A program made the translations under genes and the position numbers. The notes beneath the pieces were generated by a model. It had not been told where the DNA came from. It saw nothing but the letters and a program-made list of their open reading frames with translations, and did no database searches. From Aldrovandia affinis (lineage: Eukaryota > Chordata > Actinopteri > Notacanthiformes > Halosauridae): a stretch of 64,000 nt of DNA. The DNA is taken from positions 1,206,001 to 1,270,000 of the forward strand of contig JAINUG010000011.1 of the NCBI GenBank assembly GCA_029706075.1, given 5' to 3'. The first letter of the stretch is position 1; each line of letters starts with the position of its first letter. Positions 1-12,705 of this stretch are shown here, piece after piece.

Positions 1-515
1 AGTATGGTTATCTTGCAAAGAAAAAAAAAGATTCATGAGTTGAATTGCACAGCAAAAAAAAAGGCATGCTAAATATTTGGCTACGTTACCTCAGGTGTCA
101 TGTCCTCAAGGACAAATTACAGGTTTGCCTGCTCTTTATATTTGTATAACAGCACGTTCTGTCAATGATGGCCTGCATCTGTAAGCAGGGTATTGTAAAA
201 GTTAGAAATTATAATTTTTTTCAATCCTTTAACACTATCCTAATTTTGGCTATGATCCTAAATGAGGGTTGATACAAATCATTTTAGAGTAAGCTATTTA
301 ATTTGATGGTATTTATTAATCTGAGAAAACAAGGGCATTTGAGCCAAAGCTATGAAAAATAATAAATAAATCAGTACAGTGTTTTTCCTCAATTGGTCAA
401 TTTTGGCACTTTGAAGCTCTATATTAGATCCACATTTTTGCTTCAGCATTTTAGCGAGATGAGACATTGTCTGACAGTGATGGATATGATTTTTTTTCTG
501 TCGTCGGTCAGTACA
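1..515. other. AT-rich non-coding, no feature recognised
   Basis: No exon, repeat end or RNA gene was recognised. The missing first exon of ggt5 may lie here, elsewhere before 2037, or upstream of the window. Confidence 0.5.
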
Positions 516-518
516 CAA

Positions 519-690
519 TAGTATTCCCAGGTGGGGCACTGCTGTTGTACCCTTGAGCAAGGTACTTAACCTGAATTGCTTCAGTAAAATATCCACCTGT
601 ATAAATGGATTGTATGTAAAGAAATTAAAATTTTAAGTCGCTCTGGACGCTCAGTGTCTGTTAAATGGCTAAAAATGTAAATGTAGAAAT
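519..690 (+). repeat. SINE fragment (V-SINE-like), 5' truncated
   Basis: Contains the conserved central block CCCTTGAGCAAGGTACTTAA and the tail AAGTCGCTCTGGA...TGTTAAATGGC that also occur in the fuller copy at 8619-8812. The tRNA-related head is missing. Confidence 0.7.
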
Positions 691-734
691 GTAACTACCG
701 CCCTGTGGCGTTGACATCTAACATCTAATAACAA

Positions 735-1200
735 CTTATGGGTGTTGGACTTCCTGTTGAACCAGGAACAGTATATCAAAATCAACAGCTCTACACATTC
801 CCCGGTGTCCCCCAAGGCACCGTCATCTCCCCAGTGTTATTCTTTATCTACACCAATGACCTGAGGGGCTGCACTGGTCGACCTGGTCTCAACATAAAAA
901 ATGCCAGCAGAGAATGTACCTCTTGTGCAAGCTGAGGCAACTACACATCAACTCTAAAATACTCACCACCTGCTACACCTGTCACATAGAAAGTGTGTTA
1001 ACATTCCCTTTTCTGGCGTGGCACAGTGGACTGTCACAGAGTAAAAAAACATCCTCAGAAGGATCGTGAACCTGGGATCCAAGCTCTGTGGACAGCCATA
1101 TATAGGGGGCTTCAGGGCCTCTTTGACAGCTGGGCAAAGAACAAGGCCAAACAGATTATTAGAGACCCAACACATAACCCGAGGTCCCCATCAATTGGTG
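735..1200 (+). mobile_element. LINE reverse-transcriptase fragment (L2-like)
   Basis: Encodes a degraded RT segment with the motif FPGVPQGTVISPVLFFIYTNDL-like block (B motif GVPQG, then FFIYTNDL). A jump follows to a C-terminal part resembling the 'IES...' region of the LINE end at 46.06 kb. Frames change and the YADD box is missing, so it is a dead fragment. Confidence 0.65.
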
Positions 1201-1204
1201 ATTT

Positions 1205-1700
1205 GTTGATGGTGGTGGAAAACACTGTCTAAGGCACCGCTCCAGAATCTCCCATAAGTGTACAATTGGGTTGGAATCTGGTGACTGAGATGGCCATGGT
1301 ATGGTTTACATAGTTTTCATGCTCATCAAACCATTCAGTGACTACTCGTGCCCTGTGGATGGGGGCATTGTCATCCTGGAAAAGACCACTCCCATTAGGA
1401 TAGAAATGCTTCACCATAGGATTAAGGTGATCACTCAGAATGGCTTTGAATTTATTGGCATTTACCTTGCCCTCTAATGGGTTGAGTGGACCTAAACCAT
1501 GGCAGGAAATGCACCCCACACGATGACAGAGCTACTAGAACCCTTAATGTTTCCCTTTATTTTGGCAGTTATCTGTATATACAGTGGGTATAAAATGTAT
1601 TCACCCCTTTGGCATTTTTCACATTTTATTTTCTTACCTTATTGATTTAATTGGGATTTCTTGCCACTGATCAACAAAAAATACTCTGATGTCAAATAAA
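1205..1700 (-). mobile_element. Tc1/mariner fragment with one terminal repeat
   Basis: Minus-strand coding remnant of a Tc1-type transposase C-terminal half with the DDNAPIHRARVVTEWF block (second catalytic Asp region). It is followed at 1578-1690 by a Tc1-type terminal repeat starting ACAGTGGGTATAAAATGT. The opposite end is not present nearby. Confidence 0.7.
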
Positions 1701-2036
1701 AAAAACAACACTAAAGCTTTTTGCTACTTAATTGCACATAATAGGCTAGCATAATTTTATTATTAGACTACAAACTGTAGGCTATGTAGGCTATTTTTAA
1801 TTCATGTCCGAAACATTTATAAACAACCAATTAACTAGCAATTGAAAACGATTTAAATTAGCCTACTGCGTCGTAAATGATCACCAACTATTGGTGGCAG
1901 CTAGCTAGTTAGCTGTTAGTTGCCAGCTGCCACCTGACACTTCCTGTTGCCACAGCTTCCATTTCCTGCTCCCAGCTGCCCCAAAATGATTGAACTGCCT
2001 CTCATGAACCATGTTTATTTCACCATCTTGATGTAG

Positions 2037-5000
2037 AGACATTCTGCAGAAAGGAGGCTCAGCAGTAGATGGTGCCATTGCAGCGCTGTTGTGCACCTCT
2101 CTCGTCAACCCGCAGAGTACCGGCCTTGGTGGCGGTTCTATATTCACTGTCCGGGAGAAGAGTGGTAAGGACACATCACATATTTTGCGACAGGTCACCT
2201 GTGCCATCTAATTTCCCTGTGCACTTCCCTGTCCCTGAGCATACAGAAGCTACAAGCTGCAGAGTTAATTACATTTGATGGAAAATGTCCTCTTAGTAAA
2301 CCTTTACTCTGTTACTTATTTAAACACATGCCATTTAATGCTGCTTGTGGCATGTAGTCTTTAAACAAAGTATCATTAATTTAGTTATGTTTCAACTTCC
2401 TCAGGCAAGGCCAAAGTAATTAATTCAAGAGAGGCTACCCCAAAGGTGTTCAAACCTGACTTGATGAAGGAATGCAGCCAATCATTGTCAGGTACAGCAT
2501 ATGCCTTTCCTTTTTGCAATGATACTGATCTTATAAACAAAGTCATCTACAAATCACTTAATCTTATCTATCCCTTCGTGTAACTTGGTGGACGACCCCC
2601 CCCACATATACATACATACATACGTAGACATACGCACACATGTGCACACACACAAGCACCAGGGTGGGGGTCAATTCCACTAATTCAGTTCCAGTTACCT
2701 ATGCTTTTAAATGATATCAATTGAATATAATTTTTTAGATCAATTCTCTAAATTCAGTTCCAATCCAATTCCTCTCAATTTCAATTTTGAGTAAATTCAA
2801 CAAATACAATTCCAATTCAATATTCATCCCAATTCCTGTGTACACAATTCCTTCTGCAGGTTTTCATTTGGTCTGGAATTTCAGTTAATTAGGTTTGATG
2901 TATTGGTTCTAACAGAGAGATGTATGTACAGCTGTTTGTGTAAGCCATCCTCATTCACTTTAGGCCTGTAAACAAATTCATAATAGTGATCTGTGTTCAG
3001 CTTTTTGGACCACAAGTGATCATTTATCCAATGGGGGCCAAGAACAATTAATTGAATCACTAATTATATGCAATTGAGACAGCTGCCCAGAATTTGTTCA
3101 AGAGACAGATATGAGCATAATTGTGTTGAATTAACAACTGTATATTAGCAATAACAGACTTAAACACCAGCATGTTTCATTCGCAAATTATTTATGGAAG
3201 ATTACAAGGAGGTGTCAGAGATTTACGGTTGACTTAAAAACTCAATCAACCTTAATTTGTTTAGAGACCAGCCAGAAGGGAAAGCTAGCCTACATTATTT
3301 TGATATCCTGTGTCTGCAAATCTACACCACTCCCATAAAGGCATCAGATCATTTGTGCAGTTCAATTAAAAAGAGAATTGCTATGTATAGGTATGCATAT
3401 GTTTACATGGGAAGAAATTGCAGTTCATGCATGTAATATAGTATTCATTGTGAACCATACACACATGCCTTGCTGTACATCTCTATTAGTATTAATGTAT
3501 ATGTAAATTCTGTGTGCTGTAAGTCACCCAGAATAGTGTTGTTTGCATATTCCATCCTCATGCGAGGTATGACTAATGATAACATCATACCTTAATTTAC
3601 ATGACATGCCTTGCCCTACAATATGTCACCATATCTGTGATATCCACAAAAACTCCTATCGTATCATATAGCCTATAATATACACCAAGCCCCACTTTAC
3701 TTGCCCGATCATAGATCATGGTAGGCCTTACCATGCCTTAACATGGCCAAACATTTACAGGCTGTTGCCAATGCTAATATACTACTGCTCCCCTACCTTA
3801 GTGAAATGAGCAGTCTCGTTCATATATGATTGAATATTGTTTCCTGTTTGTTGTGGTTGCAAGTTACAGTGTTGTTGCATTCCTCTGAGAGTTGAAAAGT
3901 TGGACTCTGTTCTTATTATTGTTCATGTTGGAAAGAATTCTGGTGTTTATCCTCTAAGCGCTTTAAAACAGCTTGAGGCAATCTTATAAAGCTGGCTCTG
4001 TTTGAGTTGGAGCTGATCATAACAGAACATAATAAACGTGATGGAGCCAAACAGCACACTTACTGCTTACAAACTAAAGAGAACTTTCATGTTTAAACAA
4101 GAATATCAGTGAATACATCTACACATGGGTTAGGTTAGATGGGTTAGATTTTTAAAAGTTCGAAAAACACATTTCCATGACCTGTGGTGTTTCGTTTAGA
4201 GTCTATGATATATATATATATATATATTATATACTATATATAATATATATATATATATGTATATATATACAATGTTGCCATACACATGTCTTCTGATTTT
4301 CTAAATAATACAGCCAGAGGTAATACAGTGCAGCATCTGTGGCTGGGACATGTCTCTCTGCCTCCCTCTGCAGGCAGTCAGTGGATTGGTGTCCCTGGGG
4401 AGCTCCGTGGGTATGAGGAGGCACACAGGCTCTATGGCAGGCTGCCGTGGAGGGATCTCTTCCAGCCCTCCATCAAACTGGCCCGAGAGGGTCCCCGTGT
4501 TCCCCGTCCTGAGCTACATTCTCCAGAAGAAGCAGACGTGTGCCACAGCCTCGCCACTACAGTATGCAGTGCGCTCTGTTGCATGAGGGTTTGACCCCCT
4601 CTCACCCCCAGCAACACTGAATATTTGAGCCATACACCACACCAACCTTTGCTATGACTGTCTTGTGCGTCACGCTGATAAGTTTCTCACTTTTTAGGGA
4701 ATTACTTAACCCCAATGATTACGATTGTGATGCTACACTGCAGTTTTAAAGGTACTTTTGTGGGTCTACTGTATTGCAATCATGAAAGAGTATACTAAGC
4801 CTTCATTGTGCATGCATTCCGTATATATACTGTACACATCAGACCGACTAACAGATTAAACATTACAGCCCAAATATACAGGGGGTAGACAAAATAATGG
4901 AAATCTCAAATGGAAAAGGACTCATATATTGAAGTAAGTAAATCACAATTAAAAAGTGGTTTCATATTAATGTCAATGGTAATTACCAATATGTTTCTGC

Positions 5001-8000
5001 TATAAAATACATTTAAAAGTATTGGATCAGTCTTCAAGAAGGTGTCAGAACAGTAAGGTTTGAATAAAAATGTCTATTCCCTGAATCCAGTGGCCTTAAC
5101 AGTCAAATGTCCTTGTTTAAAGTTCAGCACTCTGAATACTGAACACTCATTCTACATGTAAAATATATGTATTTGATTTAATATAATAATTATTACACAG
5201 GATACCAATTATCAATTAAATCATCAAATTTGTTGATAGGTTAATCAAATAGTAACTGGTGGAATTAACCCGCAAGTCAAAAATAACTCCAAATCGAATG
5301 AAAGATTAAACATGTTTATTAAATAGGTTACCTACAAGACATCAATATAAATCATACATTCAATTTTGAGTGTAGGTTCACTACTTGCAATTAGAAATCA
5401 CGAGTGATGATGATGAAATTACCAGCAGAGAGGGAGAGGCCAGATAAAACCAGACCTTGCCAAAGAATAACCAATCTCCAGCTTCAGCACTCAGGAACAA
5501 AAGAAAGGAGGGAAATAAAAGATGGAACATGCCCAACCAAGGAACCACCACAAAACAAAATAAGTAAACTCTTCTCTTCATCCAACTCGAACAGAGCTTA
5601 CTCCCAACCCCTCCTCTCCTGTGATATAATCAGGCTCCTTCACCCTGCAGGGTGGAAGATGCAAACCCTGATTGAATGAAGTTTCGAACATTGAAAGGGT
5701 CAGGATCATTTATGGCAGGGACTGGCTTATCTAATTGTCTTAAAGGTACTTTTGCTAAAAGCACCTCAAGGTTATCAAAAGCAGGGCTAAGCATCATGCT
5801 ATTATTATCGAAAGGTTCACAGTTTAAAGCCCTTTTGGAGGAGACCAAGCATGAATAGATTAGTTAGATTAGATTAGATTAGATAGATTAGATTAGAATA
5901 GAGTTAATTCTGCTTAGTTATTAACCACCTCTAACAAAAATGGGAAATGTGTCCTGCTTTCAAAAATAGAGGTGATGTTTGTAAATAATAGTAAGGTCCA
6001 CCCAGTAGTAGAATTTACATTTTGAGCCAAAGAGTGTCGCTACCATGTGACACGGCCAATCATGACATGTGGGCTGATTAAGACATTCAAGACATTCAAT
6101 TGATATTGTCAATTCAAAATACTGGCACTGAAAGTTCACATTCCTAGGTGCTCTGGTGTAATAAAAACTGTCAGACCAATTGGTGTGTTTTAGGTCAATC
6201 ACCAACCAGCATCTTTTAGCTGCCCAATGAGTTCCCTTTGATGTTTGAGGAGGGGAGAGAGAGAGGGGACAGACACCAGTTGGAGGTTTAGCTCTAGTTG
6301 GATATTGTAGGACCCTGAGCCAATAACCTAATATCCATATACTGTCCCTATCCTGTAAACCTTATTATAAAAACTAGATATCCAACACAGGAAAGCCTCC
6401 AGTTCTTTGTGAGACGAAAGCGGTGGAATTTTACTCCAGACTCTGATCCAGAACTTTCCATAAAGTTTCCATGATGTTTGGAGCTGGTGATTGGAGAGGC
6501 CATGGAAGATGTTTGACTTTATCCTGGTGTTCATGAAACCACTCTTGAATCTATTTAGCAGTGTCTATGGGAACATCTTGAGGAAGCAATGTTTGTTGAG
6601 ACTGGGTCACGGAGGTGTAGATTTAGTTCTGTGGTCAATTTTGACGCTGCTGCTTTGTGGTTTTTAGCAACTATCCTATGTGTCCGTCTACCCCTGTTGG
6701 TGAGCTTCAACTTGTGACCGCTGCTCTTTTCCAATGTAGTTTTCCTTGTTTGGCATATGCCATCATGATTTTCACCACTGTTCCACTCGACACATTAAAT
6801 AATTTCGCCATTTCTGTGACTGACGCACCTGCAATTTGGGCACCAACAATTTGACCGCTTTCAAAATCTGTTAGTTAGATCTCTCACGTTGCTTTAGAAA
6901 ATCGAATATTAAAGTATTGATTTTAAAACGTATTTCATAGCAGAAATATATTGGTAATTAGTATTGACATTAATATAAAACGTGTACTCTTTTTTTAATT
7001 GCGATTTTGTTACATTAAAATACATATATATATGCATTTTATATATAATATATATAAAATAAAGTTATCTACATTCAAAATACCAATGCATATGAGAGTT
7101 TGTAGTCTGTGGTGTTTGTAGGTTCAGACCTGATATAGCTCTTTCTTGAGTTGTGGTGGTTGTTGGATGGAGGAGTGGGTAAAATGATTACTGTTAACTG
7201 TCTTAAAGGGAGTTGCTTTGCCATAAGAATAAGACTGCCCCAAAGCTGGGAGAAAAGCTGAAATTCAACAAGCTGGCAGACACCATGGAAATCATTGCGA
7301 ATCAAGGACCAGATGCCTTCTACAATGGAAAAATAGCAAGAGACCTAATCCGGGATGTACAAGATGCAGGTGCTGCAATGACATTGTGAAGTTCTGTCAC
7401 ACAGATCTGCTCTCTTCTCTCTGCTGCTGCCATGCAACTTAGCATCTTAGGTTCAATTCAGTTTTAAATAACAAGACAAAGAAATTGATATATTTTTGGT
7501 TGTTTCACAGCACAATGTGGCACAAACACCACAGAATTTTAAACAGATCAGCAACTTAGTTAAAACATGATCTTAAGATGGAGAATGCATTTTTTATTAC
7601 TGTTCATTGAACAAATGTCAATTTATGCCAAGTTATACACCCTTCATGAGCACATGGTGGATGGGTATTCTGCCAGACCAATGTTTTCTCCATTTGTATT
7701 CTAGGTGGAACATTATCCCTGGAAGATCTGAAGTCGTTCAGAGTTAAAGTGACAGATGCATGGACAGTTACCCTGGGAGACTACACAATGCACATCCCCC
7801 CACCCCCAGCAGGGGGAGCTCTTGTTGGCTTCATCCTGAACGTCATGAAAGGTCAGTGCTCTCTGCTTTCAAAGAGCTGTCTGCTGATTTAACAGGACAT
7901 GTAGGTCTTCCACATCACAGGATCCTCATTTTTCACTGCACTACTCAGCCCAGAGAAAAGACATCTACGGTGCTGATCTCATTAAGATTGGACACCTGTT

Positions 8001-11000
8001 GTGTATCTGATTTTACAGGTTTGGATAGAGAATTGAAAATGCAATCACCAGTTGTAAAAAGGGCCTTACTGTTTAAAGGCCTACAGTCTTTCTGATTTAA
8101 TTGCAAGGCAACAAGTGAGCAGAGTAACAGTCTGGATACTCACTGCAGGTGAAATACTGCCACTGCACCCTCAAAAGAAGATCGCTCCAGTATAAATTAA
8201 TTAAAGCCCAATATCGGCTCTGTGTGTATATACTGAGCTTGTCGATCCAGATAAGGCTGTACTCTGAGCAAATAATAATAGAATGGTAATATTATTCATG
8301 AAATGTTGTTTTTGCCTGTGGAGATCCATGCAGTGCTATCCCTACAAACTGTTCCCAAATCAGAGCAAGAATGCTTCTTTTCCTTGTCCACAGGTTACAG
8401 CCTCAGCCCAGCCTCCATGGAGGGTGACCAAAAGACCCTGACATATCACCGCTATGTTGAGACCTACAAATTTGCAAACGGGTTGAGGAAAAATATTCGC
8501 GACCCCAACTTCAGCTTCAATATGGTGAGTTGTCACTGCAGTTGGATTATAATATCCATAGAGGGACTCCAGGGTAGTTACCTCTTTATTTTAGTCACCT
8601 GTTAATGTTTCGACTAGGATGGTAGTGTAGCATAATGGTTAGGGAACTGGACTTGATTCCCAGGTACAGCACTGCCCGTTGTACCCTTGAGCAAGGTACT
8701 TAACCTGAATTACTTCAGTAAATATTCAGCTGTATAAATGGATTGTATGTTAAGAAATGTAAACTGTAAGTTGCTCTGGATAAGAGATACTGCTAAATGC
8801 CTGTAATGTAACATAAACTGTCGTTGCCAGCCCTGGTTAAAGCAGTGGATGGGGGAAAACTGGCTTATAAGAAAGTCACAACACAAAACACAAAGATGAG
8901 CATTACATATTCACACAGGCTACTTGCGTGGGTATTTCAGAGCGAACCTCTGTTCCTGCAAATTTGACGAGAGGTCTGGAAACAATAAATGGAAGAGACA
9001 TTTCCAGGCTGTTATAGACTTCTCCCTTCATTAAAATCTACAGTGTTAACCTGCCCATAATACACCACATTATTTACTGCGCACAAGGGGCAGAGGATTG
9101 TTCACACAAAGCAGTGAAAACCAAACACGCAGACAGGCCATGTTCTCTTTTCCTTCCACAATAACATTAAGTGTTGTTTTGTGTGCTGTGGAAGCATCAT
9201 GGTGGGCCTGAGGGGGGCGCCGTCACTGTCTCAGAGCTTCATTAGTTCCCCATTACAAGCCTCCTGTCACCAGGGGAGCCCTGCTTTAATAAGCCCCTTT
9301 ATGCATCATTAACTCACTCAATGATAAGCTCTGAGCATAGTTGATCTCTTTTGTTGCTGGTGATATCCATCAACCTTTTCCTTCCTACACAATCAGTTCA
9401 AAACCTCCATAGGTAACATAATGACATTTGAGAAAATTTAAAGCAAGACAGAAAAGGTGCATTTCTATTGTGATTTAAATCTGGATAAGCAAGGGGCTGT
9501 GCTCATATTTTATGGCAGACCATTCCACAGTCTTAGGGCAAGAACAGCAAAAGCTGTGTCACCCTTTGACTTAAACAGGTTTTGGGAACACATAGAAAAC
9601 CTTTCTCTGATAACCTGAGAGGACCTTACAGCACTGATCTGTCACTAGGCTAGGTTTTTCAAAGAATCATAGGTGCAACCTATGCAACCAGTGTCCAAAG
9701 TGCAAAAAGTAAATAAAGTGCAGAGAAGTCACAAACATTTAGGTCACATTCTGACCATCAACCCTATGGGGCTGCCAGCCACCATCAGTATTAGTGCATT
9801 CACACCACACACCAGAACAGTGTCTCAACAGGATGAACCCCAAGCAGCCTTCCAAGTGTACGATTTTGCAAAAATACTTCACAAATTGTTTATATTTCCT
9901 GTTTGACAAATAATTGAATTTGCCTCAGTCTGTCTTGGATCACATAACCTCTGTTCTCTGCAAAATCTCAGGGTGCGGCAACAGTGATGCTGTGTGGTGA
10001 AACACACCGAGCCATTTGTGATCGTGTACCCTCTCTCTTTCCCCCCCCACTGTGATAGGGAGCGTCTCAGCTTATAACGGAAGAGTTAGCGGAGCGTGTC
10101 AGAGCAATGATTGACAGCAGCCGTACCCATGATTCCTCATATTACAATCTCACTTCTTCATTGGACAGCCTGGGAACCTCCCACGTGTCAGTCCTGGATG
10201 AGGACGGCATGGCGGTTTCAGTCACCAGCACCATCAATTACTTGTGAGCACATGTCACAGAGCACAAGATTGGCCAGTGTCACCATGTGACCTTGGAAGC
10301 CTGTCCACTTTGTTAAGCTTGAGACATTCCACTACCAATCACAGCAGGCACAGATGAAACAGTTGACTGTACTGCCTCAAAGCTTTTTTTATGTTAACTA
10401 GATAATGAGGCTTTGATGTTGTTGGTTCAAGTTATAGATGTAGTTCTTTTTGTTAAACATACCAATGGCAGTTGTGATTGGTGAAGTAATGTTTGGTCAT
10501 CTGGCCAGTTTATCTTTCCCTTGTTTTTAGTGTAGAGCCTGTTGATCACCTGAGTGCCAGTCAATACCCCATCTCTATCTCTCTCCACAGCTTTGGCTCC
10601 AATGTGTACTCTCCCAACACAGGGGTAATCCTCAACAATGAATTAACAGATTTTTGCGGGAAAGTGGATCCCATCTCTGCTGGTAAATTGACAGGAAATT
10701 GCCACGGCTTGATCACTGCCCTAAAATGTTGTATCTTTCTTAACCAATTTTTATCCAAGATTGTTTTACTTTCTAACAATTTCTAACAGAGTTCCCACCT
10801 GTAAGCAAAGGCCTGTCTGTGCAACACCTTCAATGTCTGCCACTGCAGCATCCTTGAGAAATTTGGGAGACTGCAGACACACGTGCTCTCCTCTGAAATG
10901 TGTTGCCAGCCACCTCTTCTTTTCACTCTGCATCGACTGGCTTAGTTGTGCAGTCAATGCACTGGAGGAGTACACTTCATGTGCAGATGGTGCAGGCAGA

Positions 11001-11907
11001 CCATAGGCACCCATAAGACAAAGACATAAGACAACCCTGCCGGACGAAATCCTTCCCTCCTTGCAGGGCCGCGGCCCAGAGTCAGCAGTGGCATTATCAG
11101 GATACCAGAGTGCAACACTATGCTGTGAACCACCGACAAGCCACTCAGGCGCTCTCAGCCCTCTTGTCTCTGATCTTCCTCTTTCTTTGACATGCTTAAC
11201 CTTCTCGTCATAGTCTTCCCTCATCATTCACATTGTGGATTATGTTAACAGTGGTTCGTTTATTTTCATTTGAATTTTTTACCAGGTGAGCAGCCCCCTT
11301 CTTCCATGTCTCCTGCTGTGCTGTACTCTGAAATCAAGCAGAAGATACTAGTGATTGGGGCGTCAGGAGGGAGTATGATCACCAATGGCATACCCCTGGT
11401 GAGTGTCTAACCACAGCCACCCCAACCCTCAAACACGTCCGTAACCACACTTCTGCCCACAAACAACATCCGCCAAGATCTACAAAAAACCTCTGACAGC
11501 AGAGCTCCTCCACACTCTATTTATTCCACAGGCAATCATGAACCACCTGTGGTTTGGGAAGGATCTGGAAGAAGCCATTTCTGCCCCTGTCCTGTTTGTA
11601 GACTCCAAAAACTCATTGAGGTTTGAGCCCACATTTGACAAGGTAAAACCCCATGCCTCTTTACACTGAAACTTGAAAGTGAAAGTTGGTGATAAGGCGA
11701 CACCGCACGATCACCAGGCTTGTAGTGTGGATGCGTTTCTCACTTGTCTCATTTTTATAGACTGTGGTGGAGGCACTGAAGGGTCTGGGACACAACGTGG
11801 AGAACAAGAAGATCTTCTACAACGTTGTCAATGCTGTGGTAAAGACGGGCAGCTGCATCAGTGCCGTGTCAGATGCCAGAAAGAAAGGAAAATCTGCAGG
11901 CTACTGA
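2037..11907 (+). CDS. ggt5: gamma-glutamyltransferase 5-like gene (exons 2-12)
   Basis: Membrane-anchored ectoenzyme of the gamma-glutamyltransferase family, which cleaves gamma-glutamyl bonds of glutathione and glutathione conjugates. Exons read from splice sites and phase: 2037-2164, 2405-2491, 4374-4537, 7209-7369, 7705-7851, 8394-8524, 10059-10243, 10591-10682, 11286-11398, 11532-11642, 11761-11907 (TGA). Family landmarks seen: GLGGG, SREATP (glutathione-binding Arg), [19 protein letters not shown] with the autoprocessing/nucleophile Thr, NNELTDF, PPSSMSP, GASGG, and C-terminal [16 protein letters not shown] and the VVNAV...SDARK end resemble GGT5 more than GGT1. All junction phases agree except exon 4, which is 2 nt short. 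Exon 1 (signal anchor) was not recognised and may lie upstream of the window or in 1-2036. No clear polyadenylation signal follows the stop. A decayed second copy starts about 2.8 kb downstream and ggt1 lies beyond it on the opposite strand. Confidence 0.9.
2598..2662. repeat. imperfect CATA/CACA simple repeat
   Basis: After a C8 run, alternating CATA and CACA units in ggt5 intron 3. Confidence 0.8.
2670..2870. repeat. AATTCAATTCCA-rich dispersed repeat
   Basis: Dense in variants of TCAATTCCA/AATTCAATT. Similar composition recurs at 47770-48010, suggesting a shared non-coding element. Element class unknown. The rest of intron 3 (2871-4200) shows nothing recognisable. Confidence 0.45.
4208..4268. 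repeat. (AT)n microsatellite
   Basis: About 60 bp of alternating A and T with a short imperfect centre, just upstream of ggt5 exon 4. Confidence 0.9.
4374..4537 (+). CDS. ggt5: ggt5 exon 4 with 2-nt frame loss
   Basis: The acceptor ends ...CTGCAG at 4373 and the likely donor is GT at 4538. The exon reads in frame through [31 protein letters not shown], then around 4486-4494 the family-like reading ([13 protein letters not shown]) continues in another frame. Upstream and downstream phases require 166 nt, but the exon has 164. This is either a real 2-nt deletion that would inactivate the gene, or a sequencing/assembly error. All other exons and catalytic motifs are intact, so the error explanation is open. 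Confidence 0.7.
4880..7020 (-). mobile_element. decayed Tc1-like transposon in ggt5 intron 4
   Basis: The block TATTAATGTCAATGGTAATT at about 4966-4985 and its neighbours are repeated in inverted orientation at about 6945-6975, so the two act as long terminal inverted repeats. Minus-strand remnants of a Tc1-type transposase lie between them: an N-terminal helix-turn-helix part (about 6850-6660, read [17 protein letters not shown]) and a C-terminal part (about 6540-6330) with the region before the final catalytic Glu. Frames are broken. The stretch 5050-6300 between is unexplained except for a short TTAGA-type pentamer tract at 5856-5899. Confidence 0.6.
5856..5899. repeat. (TTAGA)n pentamer tract
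   Basis: Several tandem ATTAG/TTAGA units. This is the complement of the CTAAT tail at 46895-46920, so it may mark the 3' end of another LINE copy, although no LINE coding was recognised beside it. Confidence 0.6.
8619..8812 (+). repeat. tRNA-derived SINE (V-SINE-like), nearly complete
   Basis: The head has an A-box-like GGTAGTGTAGCATAATGGTTA and a weak B box (TTGATTCCC). A conserved centre with CCCTTGAGCAAGGTACTTAA follows, then a tail AAGTTGCTCTGGATAAGAGA...CTGCTAAATGCC ending in TGTAATGTAA. It sits in ggt5 intron 7. Other copies or pieces are at 519, 14763, 54900 and 56225. Confidence 0.75.
10683..11285. other. ggt5 intron 9 with unexplained long minus-strand frame
   Basis: The intron contains a stop-free minus-strand frame at 11227-10766 (about 153 codons), unusually long for this AT-rich window. 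No domain was recognised and the composition looks repeat-like (GC-rich stretch around 11035-11160). I do not call it a gene. Confidence 0.4.
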
Positions 11908-12199
11908 CTGTGTCGTAGCTCATTTTGGGCTCATCTTTAATACAGGTCATAGAGCTTCTATACCTTTGTCACAATATAAATATACAGTACATATATATAT
12001 TTTTAATGTGATGTGCTATTCCAAGATTTTTATGTGATATGCTATCACATAAGAGTTTGAATAATTCACAGTACCCTTTTAAAGTCGACGGGCCGCACGC
12101 AATCTGACTGAGACTCTTGGCTGTAATTCAAGCAAAGGGTGCTTCTACCAAATACTAACTCAGCAGGATGTAGACTTATCAATCCAAGATATTCTATTG

Positions 12200-12535
12200 T
12201 TATCAAAATTAATTTATTTCAGATTTTTCCCCCTGTTATTCTCCCAATTTTGTGGCCCGCCGCCCATCAATACGGGACAAGCTAATACCCCAAGACCGGC
12301 AATGATCCGCCTCCACCGACTTGTCTTACAGGGACACCCTGTGTGCTTCTCAGCAAGCTTGTGCCAGCTCTCCCTCCCTCCTCCCCCTGGGGCGGACAGC
12401 CAATCACAGCTCCCGCATGGGGCTCCCGGCCAGAGCCAGGCTGGCGCAGCTGGGTTTCTAACCAAGGCCGCAGTGGGCAGCCTGCATTCCGGGTGAATGC
12501 TTTTACCGTTACACCATGTTATTTTTAATTCATGT
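12200..12535 (-). repeat. probable second SINE family, minus strand
   Basis: A GC-rich island in AT-rich surroundings. Read on the minus strand it begins with TGGTGTAACGGTAAAAGC (A-box-like) and shortly afterwards GGTTAGAAACCC (B-box-like), as in a tRNA-derived head. The body is unlike the other SINE in the window. It ends in an AT-rich tail near 12200. Confidence 0.45.
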
Positions 12536-12559
12536 TCAGAAATTTTTTGAATTTATTTT

Positions 12560-12705
12560 CACTTGAAAGTTGTAGGATAAAATATTTAAATACAGGTGAA
12601 ACAAGTTTCATTTAATATGTTTTAATTTCAGACTGTAAGGAAACAAAAGGTGACATTTTTGAGACTGGGTGTAGACTTTAAAGGGGCACTGTATATATCT
12701 GTAAT
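12560..12705. mobile_element. solo Tc1-type terminal repeat
   Basis: Reads CAGACTGTAAGGAAACAAAA...GGGTGTAGACTTTAAAGGGGCACTGTATATA, the outer end of a Tc1-like inverted repeat of the same general type as at 1578-1690. No transposase is beside it. Confidence 0.55.
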
